From Alkalihalophilus marmarensis DSM 21297 (GTDB taxonomy: Bacteria; Bacillota; Bacilli; Bacillales; Bacillaceae_D): DNA of 64,000 nt. Shown here piece after piece: positions 1 to 8,233 of the stretch. The stretch covers positions 62,001-126,000 of the forward strand of contig NZ_ATAE01000005.1 of assembly GCF_000474275.2 (NCBI RefSeq), given 5' to 3'. A program made the translations under genes and the position numbers. Position 1 is the first letter of the stretch. The number at the start of each line of letters is the position of its first letter. The notes below the pieces were generated by a model, which saw only the letters and a program-made list of their open reading frames with translations, had not been told where the DNA came from and searched no databases.

Positions 1-1062
1 GCTTATTATTTTGATGGCACGACTGATTTTATGATTAATGCGTTTATTAGTGATGAAGAAATCTATCGCCAAACCTTTCAGTCAGGACCAACACAAATGA
101 TAGACAAGATTATTGAAGAGAATATTGATATAGAAGAGATTACAGTAATTAATAGCGGGCCTTGGCTTAATCCCACAGAAGTCGATATTGTAGAGCCGCA
201 ACGAGATTTGCCTGTTCTACATGGTCATCACACAATTGAAACTGAAGAGGATGCTGCAATGATCACCGAAGTTCAAGAATTATCTGAGATGAGAAGTGTA
301 GAATTTAGCGATAATCAAATCTCGTACAAAAAAATATACCAGCCTCTTGATAATGGACGTGTCATGACGATAACGATGAATTTAGAGCGCTTAAAAGAAG
401 TAAGAGATCAATTCTTATTGTTGTTTGTCGGTACATTTTTAGTCGCATCCATAATCTTAATTATCATTATAAGATTAGCTGCAAAGCGGCAGTTAAGACC
501 AATCGATCAAATAGTAGAGCAAATTCATAAATTAGCAGAAGGAAATTTAACCCACACTATAGATGTCCATGAAAAGAATGAATTTGATTGGTTAGCTGAT
601 CAATTGAATGAAATGACAGCTCACTTTAACCGTCTTATTACCGAGTTGAAAGATGAATCACATTCTTTAGTTGTAGTATCTAGTTTGCTGTCAAAGCAAG
701 TTTATTCTTCTGTAAAATCTATGGGGGATACATCAGCTGCTATGACAGCGGAGTCAAAAGATCTTTTATTTGATTTAACAATTACGTTAGAGCAGTTAGC
801 TGAACTTATTTCTACTATTGATTCCATTTCTCAAGCAGACAGTAATAATATCCATGCAAAAGAATTTTTAGTTCAGGTGCAATCGAAAGTAAAAGAATTA
901 GAAACTTTCTCTAAAGATCATTCAAATCAAGTAACGAATTTAACATTTATGTTTTATGACACGTTAGAGGAATTGAATGAAGCTTCAAAGAGAATTGATG
1001 CATTATCTGTTGAACTAAATAAAAAAATCAGCTTCTTTAAAGTAGATGAAGAACGGTTATAA
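1..1062 (+). CDS. HAMP-domain membrane sensor, degenerate chemoreceptor-like (5' partial)
   Basis: The frame is open to the left edge, so the start lies outside the window; the ATG at 31 is probably internal. Visible parts are about 130 residues of likely extracytoplasmic sensor, one hydrophobic membrane segment (near residues 128-148 counted from that ATG), a HAMP domain beginning around RQLRPIDQI, and a helical tail ending in ISFFKV, which recalls the C-terminus of methyl-accepting chemotaxis proteins. The conserved MCP hairpin tip (the glutamate- and alanine-rich kinase-contact motif) is not seen and the cytoplasmic helix is short. It lies 39 bp upstream of a STAS gene and appears to head the operon with the PP2C phosphatase. 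By inference it passes a signal to that phosphatase rather than to CheA. Family is confident, ligand unknown. Confidence 0.75.
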   Translation, partial: AYYFDGTTDFMINAFISDEEIYRQTFQSGPTQMIDKIIEENIDIEEITVINSGPWLNPTEVDIVEPQRDLPVLHGHHTIETEEDAAMITEVQELSEMRSVEFSDNQISYKKIYQPLDNGRVMTITMNLERLKEVRDQFLLLFVGTFLVASIILIIIIRLAAKRQLRPIDQIVEQIHKLAEGNLTHTIDVHEKNEFDWLADQLNEMTAHFNRLITELKDESHSLVVVSSLLSKQVYSSVKSMGDTSAAMTAESKDLLFDLTITLEQLAELISTIDSISQADSNNIHAKEFLVQVQSKVKELETFSKDHSNQVTNLTFMFYDTLEELNEASKRIDALSVELNKKISFFKVDEERL

Positions 1063-1101
1063 ATACAATTAGTCATGGCATAGAAGGAGGGGGAGATAAA
1101 G

Positions 1102-1431
1102 ATGAATTTAACCATACAACAAGAAAAGATAGGAAATGTAATGACACTTCATCTAAAAGGTGTTTTAGATATCTCCACTACTAATGAGATTGATCAATAC
1201 TTGCCCTTGATAAATGAAAGTATAGAGAAGTTAATTGTTGATTTTAACAATGTTCATTTTATTGATTCAACAGGTGTAGGGACGGTGATGGCCCTCATCT
1301 TCCTATCAGCTGATCATCAATTTAAGCTTGAGTTTGTGGGGATGAATGACATGACTGATCAAATCTTTGAAATGGTCGGAGTTTACCAAGTGCTCGAGTC
1401 AGTCCAGAGGGGGTGGGGTAATGTATTATAA
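1102..1431 (+). CDS. STAS-domain protein, anti-sigma factor antagonist type
   Basis: A 109-aa single STAS domain of the SpoIIAA/RsbV type. The motif FIDSTGVG near residues 53-60 carries the Ser/Thr pair that is phosphorylated by the partner kinase and dephosphorylated by PP2C enzymes in characterised family members. The start has a strong AGGAGGGGGAG site. The 3' end overlaps the phosphatase start by 11 bp, which suggests translational coupling. In known partner-switching systems the unphosphorylated form captures an anti-sigma kinase; no such kinase is in this window, so the partner is unknown. A role in a non-sigma output is equally possible. Confidence 0.85.
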   Translation: MNLTIQQEKIGNVMTLHLKGVLDISTTNEIDQYLPLINESIEKLIVDFNNVHFIDSTGVGTVMALIFLSADHQFKLEFVGMNDMTDQIFEMVGVYQVLESVQRGWGNVL

Positions 1432-2269
1432 CGGAATGAGTTTTTCAAGGAAAACCATGAATGAAGAAACAATAAGTTTAGAGAAAACACTTCAAAGAGA
1501 AATTAATTTAGCGAAAAACATACAATCCAAATTATTAAATGCCTCAACCCCTACGTTTGAGAAAGGCGAAGTGATAGGTTCTTCTGTTCCGGCACGATTA
1601 ATTGGCGGAGATTATTATGATTTTTATCCACTTGTTAACGGGAAAATTCGCATTGTTATCGGAGATGTGATGGGAAAAGGCATTCCTGCAGCGATGCTGA
1701 TGATTTTAACAAGGGGAGCTTTTCGAACAGCTGCGGAGAGTAAATCAAGTCCAGGAGAGACGTTATCTTCTATGAATCAAGCTCTTTTTACTGATCTAAG
1801 AACACTTAAGTCATTTGTTACTTTGTTTTGCGCCGATTGGGATCCTGAATCAAATGAGTTAACATACGCAAATGCAGGACATAATATGCCATTGTTTATT
1901 AACGGAGAAACAGGAGAAGTAAGTGAAATTCCTAAAGTATCTGGCATTATGGTAGGTGGCTTGAAGGACCAATCGTATGAAGAAAAGTCAGTACGATTGA
2001 AGGATAAAGATTCAGTATTCTTCTATACAGATGGGATTATTGAAGCTCAGAATAACGAAGGTAAACAATTTAAATTAGACAGGCTGAAAGAAGTTCTGCG
2101 TAATCAATATACCAATGAGATTGAAGAGATTGAAAAAGGAGTGTTGGCTTCTATTGAGTCTTTTACAGAGGGAGCCCCTCAAAAAGATGACATCACAATG
2201 GTTGTTTTAAAGGTGAGTTATGAAAAATCGGATATAACAAGTTTAAATTCTCCAGTAATTAATGTATAG
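1421..2269 (+). CDS. PP2C-type (SpoIIE/RsbU-like) serine/threonine phosphatase
   Basis: The protein has 282 aa. A short N-terminal helix (EKTLQREINLAKNIQSKLL) resembles the linker that precedes SpoIIE domains in RsbU/RsbP-type regulators. The catalytic PP2C domain follows with GGDYYDF, GDVMGKGIPAAM, NAGHN, FYTDGI and QKDDITMVV, which supply the aspartates for the Mn/Mg centre. I chose the ATG at 1421 because GAGGGGGTGG lies just upstream; a longer reading from 1367 would overlap the STAS gene more and lacks a good site. The STAS proteins on either side are the likely substrates. The upstream HAMP protein is the likely input, since this phosphatase has no sensor domain of its own. Confidence 0.88.
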   Translation: MYYNGMSFSRKTMNEETISLEKTLQREINLAKNIQSKLLNASTPTFEKGEVIGSSVPARLIGGDYYDFYPLVNGKIRIVIGDVMGKGIPAAMLMILTRGAFRTAAESKSSPGETLSSMNQALFTDLRTLKSFVTLFCADWDPESNELTYANAGHNMPLFINGETGEVSEIPKVSGIMVGGLKDQSYEEKSVRLKDKDSVFFYTDGIIEAQNNEGKQFKLDRLKEVLRNQYTNEIEEIEKGVLASIESFTEGAPQKDDITMVVLKVSYEKSDITSLNSPVINV

Positions 2270-2280
2270 GTGGGGATCGT

Positions 2281-4425
2281 ATGGCTCAAAGCATTATTTC
2301 AAAAGGACGCGATATTAACGAGGCAATCTCAGTTGGGTTAACGATTTTAAATACGACAATTAATGATGTAAATATAGAAGTCATTCAGAATGAGAAAAAA
2401 GGATTTTTGAAGATCGGCAAGAAAACGGCAGTGGTTAAATTAACAAAGCGAAAGAACACATTTAATGACTCTTCTGATAGCGGCATTAACCATCAAGACT
2501 TTATTGAGCAGGCTGCTGCTCGTGAAGTGACAAGTGAAAATATGATTGACGAATTTGAATTGATGGAAAAGTTGATTTCACAGTTAGATATCGATGAAGA
2601 CGGGTCGATCAAAGAGGATACATTAAGTGAGACTCCTATTAATGAAACCTCTGTCCCTACTAATAATAATAACGGAATGGGTAAAGCATGGGTGGAAAAT
2701 GGCCTTTTGCAATGCAACTCCTCTAGCACCCATTATCCCGTTATTACAGTGCCAAAAGGAATCAATGTTTATAAAAATAAGGAACGTGTAACGTCATCTT
2801 CCTTGATCATTACACAAGAAGATGATATACAAATTGAACTAGCCGAAGAAAAAATAGAAACAAAATGGAATATATCCATGGACAAAAATCACTTGAAGGT
2901 CATGTTAAACGTTTTTCCAGGGTACAAAATTACTAGAACGTTAGCAGATGTGGGACCGAGTGAGCACTTGAAACTAGTTATAAAAGAAGAAAAAAGTGTG
3001 GACAATTCTTTGACCTATGAAGATATTATTAAAGAGTTAGACCAATTACGAGTTAAATATGGGTTTAATCATAATGAGATCATTAAAGCAATCGAGACCG
3101 TTGAAAAAGGTGAGTTTGAAATTGCAACAGGACTTGAGCCAAAGCCAGGGAAAAACGGCTGGGTAGAGGTTTTAGTAAAACTAGAGACTGAAAGTGGTTT
3201 AAAAGAAAAAGAAGATGGCAGTATTGACTTTAAAGAAATCAATGACATTCCTGCAATAGCTGAGGGTCAAGTAATAGGTGTTGTTTATGATCCAGTCCCT
3301 GGAGTACCGGGAGTAACTGTGCAAAATGATCCCTTGCCTGCAAAGCAGACATTCCCAGTAGTACTACAATTAGACAAGGAAGTCGAACGCGTAGGCGATC
3401 AAATTATCTCCTTACAAGCAGGAAGACCTAAAGTGGAAAAGAGAGGCCTTTTTGTGAGAGTCTCGGTTCTGCCGAAATTGACACATAAAGCAAATGTCGA
3501 CCTAGAATCAGGAAATATTCGGTTTAGAGGAGATGTTGAGGTTCTTGGTAAAGTAGAAGAAGGGATGTTGGTAGAAGCTACTGGAGACATAACTATTCGT
3601 AAAGAGGTTAACCGATCAAAGATTCTTGCTGCAGGTGCGATTACATCGTATGGAAACATTATGTCCTCAGAACTGTCAGCAGGAAAGAGTAATATGATCA
3701 TTACTGAACTAGGAGATCATCTAGCGAAAATAAATATGAATCTAAAAATGATTTTAAAGCTGATTGAACAATTAACACAATCACCTGCATTTAAAAATAC
3801 AGACTTCAATCGCAGGGGACTGAAACCCCTTATTATTATTTTGCTCGAAAAGAAATTCAGAGGGTTTCCTGGACTTGTCAAAACGTTTAATGAGAAGGTT
3901 ACAAAGCATAAGAAAGAAATTGCAGACAAAAGGTTCCTTGATGTGTCTTCTCAATTAAACCAATGTTTCTTGTCACTAAATAGGGAGAATGTTACTCATG
4001 AGTATATACTGAACCTCTCAAAAGAAATTCACCAACTATATGAAATGAGCCAGACTCCAGTTGAACCGGAAGCTTTTATCACTATACCAAGTGCAGTTAA
4101 CAGTCAACTTTATTGCAGCGGAGATATTACTATTCATGGGAAGGGCAGCGTTCATTCTAAAATATATGCCGGTGGAAAATTAAAAATTAGAGGTATTATA
4201 AGAGGCGGCGAAGTATTTGGACGACATGGAGTACAAATTAACGAAGTTGGCTCAGATATGGGCGCAGTAACAAAGATAGCTGTTCCACGTGATCAGAAGA
4301 TTAGAATTGATAAAGCAATGGATGGAACGACAATTAAAATAGGAAATGTAGCTCATACATTTAGTGAGACAACGCACTTTGTTAATGCTTATCTTAATGA
4401 GGAACAAAAAATGGTGCTACATTAG
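2281..4425 (+). CDS. FapA-family (DUF342) protein with N-terminal Jag_N domain
   Basis: A 714-aa cytoplasmic-looking protein. Residues 1-58 match the Jag_N pattern seen in KhpB/Jag proteins (ISKGRDINEAI, then KKGFLKIGKKTAVV). An acidic linker follows. From about residue 200 it reads as a FapA/DUF342 protein: LEPKPGKNGW, PGVPG, then repeated short beta strands such as GNIRFRGDVEVLG and CSGDITIHGKGS, typical of a right-handed beta helix. A charged helical insert occupies about 465-590. The start has GGTGGGGATCGT upstream. FapA homologues have been linked to flagellar assembly and polar localisation, but no flagellar gene is nearby. Its place between a PP2C phosphatase and a second STAS gene suggests an output or scaffold role in the same pathway. 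Confidence 0.8.
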   Translation: MAQSIISKGRDINEAISVGLTILNTTINDVNIEVIQNEKKGFLKIGKKTAVVKLTKRKNTFNDSSDSGINHQDFIEQAAAREVTSENMIDEFELMEKLISQLDIDEDGSIKEDTLSETPINETSVPTNNNNGMGKAWVENGLLQCNSSSTHYPVITVPKGINVYKNKERVTSSSLIITQEDDIQIELAEEKIETKWNISMDKNHLKVMLNVFPGYKITRTLADVGPSEHLKLVIKEEKSVDNSLTYEDIIKELDQLRVKYGFNHNEIIKAIETVEKGEFEIATGLEPKPGKNGWVEVLVKLETESGLKEKEDGSIDFKEINDIPAIAEGQVIGVVYDPVPGVPGVTVQNDPLPAKQTFPVVLQLDKEVERVGDQIISLQAGRPKVEKRGLFVRVSVLPKLTHKANVDLESGNIRFRGDVEVLGKVEEGMLVEATGDITIRKEVNRSKILAAGAITSYGNIMSSELSAGKSNMIITELGDHLAKINMNLKMILKLIEQLTQSPAFKNTDFNRRGLKPLIIILLEKKFRGFPGLVKTFNEKVTKHKKEIADKRFLDVSSQLNQCFLSLNRENVTHEYILNLSKEIHQLYEMSQTPVEPEAFITIPSAVNSQLYCSGDITIHGKGSVHSKIYAGGKLKIRGIIRGGEVFGRHGVQINEVGSDMGAVTKIAVPRDQKIRIDKAMDGTTIKIGNVAHTFSETTHFVNAYLNEEQKMVLH

Positions 4426-4445
4426 TGGTGATGGAGGTAGAAGGA

Positions 4446-4757
4446 ATGACTCATTTTACCCTCAGTAAGAAAATGAACGAACTTGAGGTTAAACTTATAG
4501 GTGACTTAGATATCGATAGTACAGAATTAATTGAGGAAGAATTACTTCCTGCTCTTATGCAACACCAAACAATCATTATAAACTTTGAAGAGGTTCCATT
4601 TATTGATTCGTCAGGTATTGGTCTCTTATTAAGTACCATTCAAACGTTAAATGAGCAGCAAATTGCGTTAACGATTTCTAAAGTAAGAACTGAAGTGATG
4701 GATATTTTTGAAATGCTGCAAATACCTGAGATTGTGGGGAAGGACATCTTTGTATAA
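4446..4757 (+). CDS. STAS-domain protein, second copy in operon
   Basis: A 103-aa single STAS domain with FIDSSGIG around residues 50-57, the phosphorylatable Ser motif of SpoIIAA/RsbV-type antagonists. The ATG at 4446 was chosen because GGAGGTAGAAGG precedes it; upstream in-frame GTG and ATG codons at 4425-4433 lie in or before that site. It follows the FapA gene by 20 bp. It differs clearly from the first STAS protein, so the two may bind different partners or act in series. No typical terminator is seen after it before the converging small gene on the other strand. Confidence 0.83.
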   Translation: MTHFTLSKKMNELEVKLIGDLDIDSTELIEEELLPALMQHQTIIINFEEVPFIDSSGIGLLLSTIQTLNEQQIALTISKVRTEVMDIFEMLQIPEIVGKDIFV

Positions 4758-4765
4758 GGACCAGG

Positions 4766-4933
4766 TTAAACAGCATGTGCTTTTAACTTAGAAGCCTGTA
4801 ACAAAATAGAACTTAATTGTAAAATATCATGTTTAATTGCTTGTTTTATATAGGCGTTGCTGCACTTAATATATTCATCGGCTAATTTTCTTAACTCTTG
4901 CTTGAAAACTTCACACTCAATGTTAGTTAACAT
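4766..4933 (-). CDS. Hypothetical protein, 55 aa
   Basis: An ORF of 55 codons that starts at an ATG with AGAGGTG six bases upstream. The product is mostly helical and rather basic, with two Cys (around residues 7 and 24) and a pattern like QELRKLADEY. I do not recognise a family: it resembles Spo0E-type phosphatases in size, but the SQELD signature is absent. It ends eight bases from the converging STAS gene. The good ribosome site and reading frame make it likely real; function unknown. Confidence 0.55.
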   Translation of the reverse strand: MLTNIECEVFKQELRKLADEYIKCSNAYIKQAIKHDILQLSSILLQASKLKAHAV

Positions 4934-5041
4934 GAAAAACACCTCTAGTTAGTATTAGTTTCTAGTATCTTATTACCCATAACAAAAGAAAGTGAAACAT
5001 ATTTAATGGGTAAAAAATAATAGATATTTATACCTATTAAA

Positions 5042-5068
5042 AGAAGCATCCGTATACTGGATGCTTCT
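5042..5068 (-). terminator. Intrinsic terminator of the histidine kinase gene
   Basis: A perfect 10-bp stem (AGAAGCATCC with GGATGCTTCT) and a 7-nt loop. Read on the minus strand it is followed by TTTT. The stem overlaps the kinase stop codon at 5067-5069. Confidence 0.8.
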
Positions 5069-6686
5069 ACTTTTTTACTATTGGTATTTCAATCCAAAAC
5101 GTACTGCCTTCTCCTAATTGACTGTCTACACCGATCTTTCCTTGCATCTCTGTGACAATCTGCTTGACTAACGACAGACCTATTCCAGTTCCCTCTGCTT
5201 CCATTGAAAATTCCTCGGTACGATAAAATGGATCAAAGATCTTCGACTGTTCGACAAAGGAGATTCCCACTCCGGTATCCGCTACATTCACAGTGACCGT
5301 ATGTTCTGAAACTTGATAAGAAATAGTAATGTTTCCATGCTCTCGATTGTACTTTACGCTGTTGCTAAGTAAGTTTAAAAGAACCTGATGTAATCTGACA
5401 GGGTCAGAGTAGATAATTTGGTCGGATTTGAGTTTTAATTCTTCACAATTCATTTTAAGCTTTTTTAATTGTGCATAAGGAGTGATTTCGCTTAATGCAG
5501 CTTGAACAATGGCATCCAAATCGACCTCTTGAAACTCTATAAAGGGCTTGCCGTTTTCAAGTTTCACTAATTTAAGAATATCATTTATCATCGCCAAAAG
5601 ATGTCTTCCTGACTTCAAAATCTTATCTACTTTAGCGAGTTGTTGAGCTGACAGCGGCGTAACAGCATCCTGATGAAGAAGCTGTGAGAATCCTAAAATA
5701 GAATTTAAAGGCGTTCTTAATTCATGACTCATCATCGCTAGAAAATCAGATTTAGCCTTATGTGCTTTTTCAGCTTGAGCTTGTGCATATACTAGTGAAG
5801 TGTTGGCTTGTTCTAATTCTATATTCGTTTGTTGTAACTTAGCGATTAATGAAAGCCTATCTAAAGTAATCGATACTTGAGTACAGATTCTCTCAATTAG
5901 ATCTAATTCCTCTTTGATGAAATGTGTACGGGTTTTTGATCCGAAAGACAAAGTACCGACTAACTTGCCATAAGAGATCAGAGGGTGACATACATATGCT
6001 TGTATACCCAACGATTTAATTAAATTGACTTTAGGGTCTATAGAGCTTGAAATATCTTCAGCAATAATTTTATGTTGGTTGAGAGCAGCCGTACCACATA
6101 CTGCTTGACCAAAATCTAAGCAGCACATCCCATCTGCTATTTCTTTTGGAATACCGTAATAGTTCATCAGCCGCAGTTTATTCGCTCGTTCATCAAAAAT
6201 ATAATTAAAATAAACATCTAAGTCTAAGTAATGTGACAAGCTGTTAAACAGATTATCTAGCAATTCTTTTGGATCTTCTTGAAAAATCAAATCGCTTGAG
6301 GCCTCAGCAAGCAATGCAAGCTTTTTTTCATTCTGGGTAATCAGTTGATCGACCTGTTTATGTCTTGTTAAGTCTTTAAAAAACATTGAGAAACCTTCTC
6401 CAAAAGGGAAAATGCCAACCTCCACCCATTTAAATGAAAGGAGGGGCTTGCTTACTTCCAAATGAATAGGAATCATTTCCGTCTTGGATCTGAAAAAAGC
6501 ATCTTCAAATGTATTATGACATGATGGCGGCAGAAGCTCCCATAGGTCACTGTGGCTAAGATTCATTTGTTCCTCACCTTCTTTAGAGGAAGCATGAGTA
6601 ATTTTATAAGCAGAATTAATCACTACATATAAATCTGAATTCCTACTTATGCTGGTGCTCTGCTGATTCAACAGACTATTTATCAT
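5067..6686 (-). CDS. Soluble PAS/GAF sensor histidine kinase
   Basis: A 539-aa protein without membrane segments. The order is an N-terminal PAS-like region (about 15-110), a GAF domain (about 145-285), a coiled linker, a HisKA dimerisation domain with the phosphoacceptor in MMSHELRTPLNS (His near 320), and a HATPase_c domain with LLSNSVKYN, DTGVGI and EGTGIGLSLVKQ boxes. It should autophosphorylate in response to a cytoplasmic small-molecule or redox signal. No response regulator gene is adjacent, so it is an orphan kinase; orphan kinases in Bacillaceae can feed the sporulation phosphorelay, but nothing here proves that. It is divergent from the PAP2 gene. Confidence 0.88.
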   Translation of the reverse strand: MINSLLNQQSTSISRNSDLYVVINSAYKITHASSKEGEEQMNLSHSDLWELLPPSCHNTFEDAFFRSKTEMIPIHLEVSKPLLSFKWVEVGIFPFGEGFSMFFKDLTRHKQVDQLITQNEKKLALLAEASSDLIFQEDPKELLDNLFNSLSHYLDLDVYFNYIFDERANKLRLMNYYGIPKEIADGMCCLDFGQAVCGTAALNQHKIIAEDISSSIDPKVNLIKSLGIQAYVCHPLISYGKLVGTLSFGSKTRTHFIKEELDLIERICTQVSITLDRLSLIAKLQQTNIELEQANTSLVYAQAQAEKAHKAKSDFLAMMSHELRTPLNSILGFSQLLHQDAVTPLSAQQLAKVDKILKSGRHLLAMINDILKLVKLENGKPFIEFQEVDLDAIVQAALSEITPYAQLKKLKMNCEELKLKSDQIIYSDPVRLHQVLLNLLSNSVKYNREHGNITISYQVSEHTVTVNVADTGVGISFVEQSKIFDPFYRTEEFSMEAEGTGIGLSLVKQIVTEMQGKIGVDSQLGEGSTFWIEIPIVKK

Positions 6687-6956
6687 AGACTTACCCCTTA
6701 AATAATAAATTTACACGTCAATAGAAACAGACAAGAGGAGACTAATAAACGAAAATCATGCGGGTCTATAGTTCTAGAGAAGTAAAATGCTTATAGGTAA
6801 ATAATAGTAGTTGTGTGTACTTATTATTATACCTTTTTTAACCGTATTTGGGTGATTTTTTTAATAGTTTTTACGATTGAATTTTAGAATCTATAGCTTT
6901 TGTCATATAACTTAAGCTGAGTCATTAAAATTCAAGAAAAGAGGGTATAGTATGTA

Positions 6957-6982
6957 AAATATTGCAGAGAAATATTGCAGTG
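6957..6982 (+). repeat. Tandem 13-bp repeat ahead of the PAP2 gene
   Basis: Two adjacent copies of AAATATTGCAGAG (second copy ends TG instead of AG) lie 11 bp upstream of the PAP2 start codon, between its likely promoter region and its ribosome site. Confidence 0.7.
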
Positions 6983-6993
6983 AGAGGTGAAGG

Positions 6994-7653
6994 ATGAAAA
7001 AAAAGTTTCCTTATAAAGCTTTAATACCTTTTATTTTATTGTTTGTCTTCTTCTTGATTACTACGTATTCCGTCTTAAAAGGATATACGAGGGAATTCGA
7101 TCGCTTGTTATTAGAAAGTGCAGCTGATTTTCATACCGACTTACTAACCAAAATGATGACATTTTTTAGTTTTATCGGTGCAACTAAGCCGGTTGTTGTT
7201 ATTTCTATATTATTTCTTGGAGTGATCTACTTAAAATACCGTAACTTACAAGATGTTATTCTTTTTGCACTAGTATCGCTTGGTTCAGTTACACTTAATG
7301 TAGTGTTAAAAATGACCATAAAAAGAGAACGTCCTGAATCAAGTTTAATAGTGGAATCAGGATATAGTTATCCCAGCGCTCATACAATGGCTGCTGTATC
7401 ACTGTATGGAATGATTATTTATTTATTATGGAAACACACACCCACCGTCAAGGCGAGAATAATCATGATTACATTTGGTGTAAGTATGATTTTAATGATA
7501 GCGTTCAGCCGAATATACTTAGGGGTTCATTATGCAAGTGATATTATAGGAGGGGTATTAATCAGTAGCTTTTGGCTGCTAACTTTACTCACTATATTTC
7601 AAAGGTACCGAAAGAAGGAGAAGAAGAAATCTACCCAAAAAGACACCTGCTAG
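6994..7653 (+). CDS. PAP2-family membrane phosphatase
   Basis: A 219-aa protein with about six hydrophobic segments and all three PAP2 phosphatase motifs: KMTIKRERP (about 108-116), YPSAH (about 127-131) and SRIYLGVHYASD (about 171-182). Members hydrolyse undecaprenyl pyrophosphate or phosphatidylglycerophosphate at the membrane. The size and layout fit the YodM/PgpB/BcrC group, but the substrate cannot be read from sequence. Start ATG has GAGAGGTGAAGG upstream. The gene stands alone and is closed by a terminator that overlaps its stop codon. Confidence 0.88.
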   Translation: MKKKFPYKALIPFILLFVFFLITTYSVLKGYTREFDRLLLESAADFHTDLLTKMMTFFSFIGATKPVVVISILFLGVIYLKYRNLQDVILFALVSLGSVTLNVVLKMTIKRERPESSLIVESGYSYPSAHTMAAVSLYGMIIYLLWKHTPTVKARIIMITFGVSMILMIAFSRIYLGVHYASDIIGGVLISSFWLLTLLTIFQRYRKKEKKKSTQKDTC

Positions 7654-7675
7654 AGTAGAGGTGTCTCACAATTTT
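7641..7675 (+). terminator. Terminator after the PAP2 gene
   Basis: AGACACCT pairs with AGGTGTCT across a 10-nt loop that holds the stop codon; CACAATTTTT follows. Confidence 0.7.
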
Positions 7676-8067
7676 TACCCTTTAAATTCAATTTCTAACT
7701 CTGCACCATTATCAAAATCAACTTCGAGTTCAAATTCTTTAACGTCTTCTCTGTTGATACCAAGTTTAGATAGTACATCCGTTATTACTGTATCTTGGTT
7801 TGATGATGGTGTAAGTGCAAGGGAGTCCAAAAACTCTTTTACTTTAGAGGCGGCCTCTTGCCCGTAGAGAGCAGGTTCACCAGGGATGAGATATTTTGCC
7901 TCAACAGTACTGCCGATCATTTCGTATTCAAGGTCATATTTCTTTCCATCCTTAAGATCAACCTCCAATTCAAAATCAATAATACTTTGAGCTGCTAAGA
8001 CACTAGTAGCCGTTCCTGTCACCAGTCCAATAAATAATAACGTACACAGAACCCATTTAAGTCTCAC
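7675..8067 (-). CDS. YusW-like secreted protein
   Basis: A 130-aa protein with a clear signal peptide (cleavage likely after SVLA near residue 25). The mature part has two related acidic beta segments, DFELEVDLKDGKKYDLEYE and EFELEVDFDNGAELEIEF, which is the layout of the YusW-like family of Bacillus exported proteins. The start is a GTG with AGGAGG eight to nine bases upstream. Biochemical role is unknown; placement outside the cytoplasm is inferred from the signal peptide. It converges on the PAP2 gene. Confidence 0.7.
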   Translation of the reverse strand: MRLKWVLCTLLFIGLVTGTATSVLAAQSIIDFELEVDLKDGKKYDLEYEMIGSTVEAKYLIPGEPALYGQEAASKVKEFLDSLALTPSSNQDTVITDVLSKLGINREDVKEFELEVDFDNGAELEIEFKG

Positions 8068-8233
8068 TTTAAATACCTCCTAATTATTTTGTCTTGTATA
8101 ATTTGTGCATTCAGGAATTATTTATTCTATTTGGCAGCCGCTGAATAAATAGCTGATTTTAAATTTACGAACACTTACTTTATAATAGATAGAATGTTAA
8201 TCAGCTTTTAGTGTAGTAAGGTGGGAGGCTTGT

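Noticed and set aside
6900-6956. SigB-type promoter (GGGTAT) before the PAP2 gene
   Set aside because: GGGTAT is present at 6943-6948, but the -35 match is only about 4 of 6 at acceptable spacing.
8068-8233. Fluoride riboswitch ahead of crcB1
   Set aside because: Conserved crcB-motif segments could not be found; only a -10-like TATAAT and weak hairpins.
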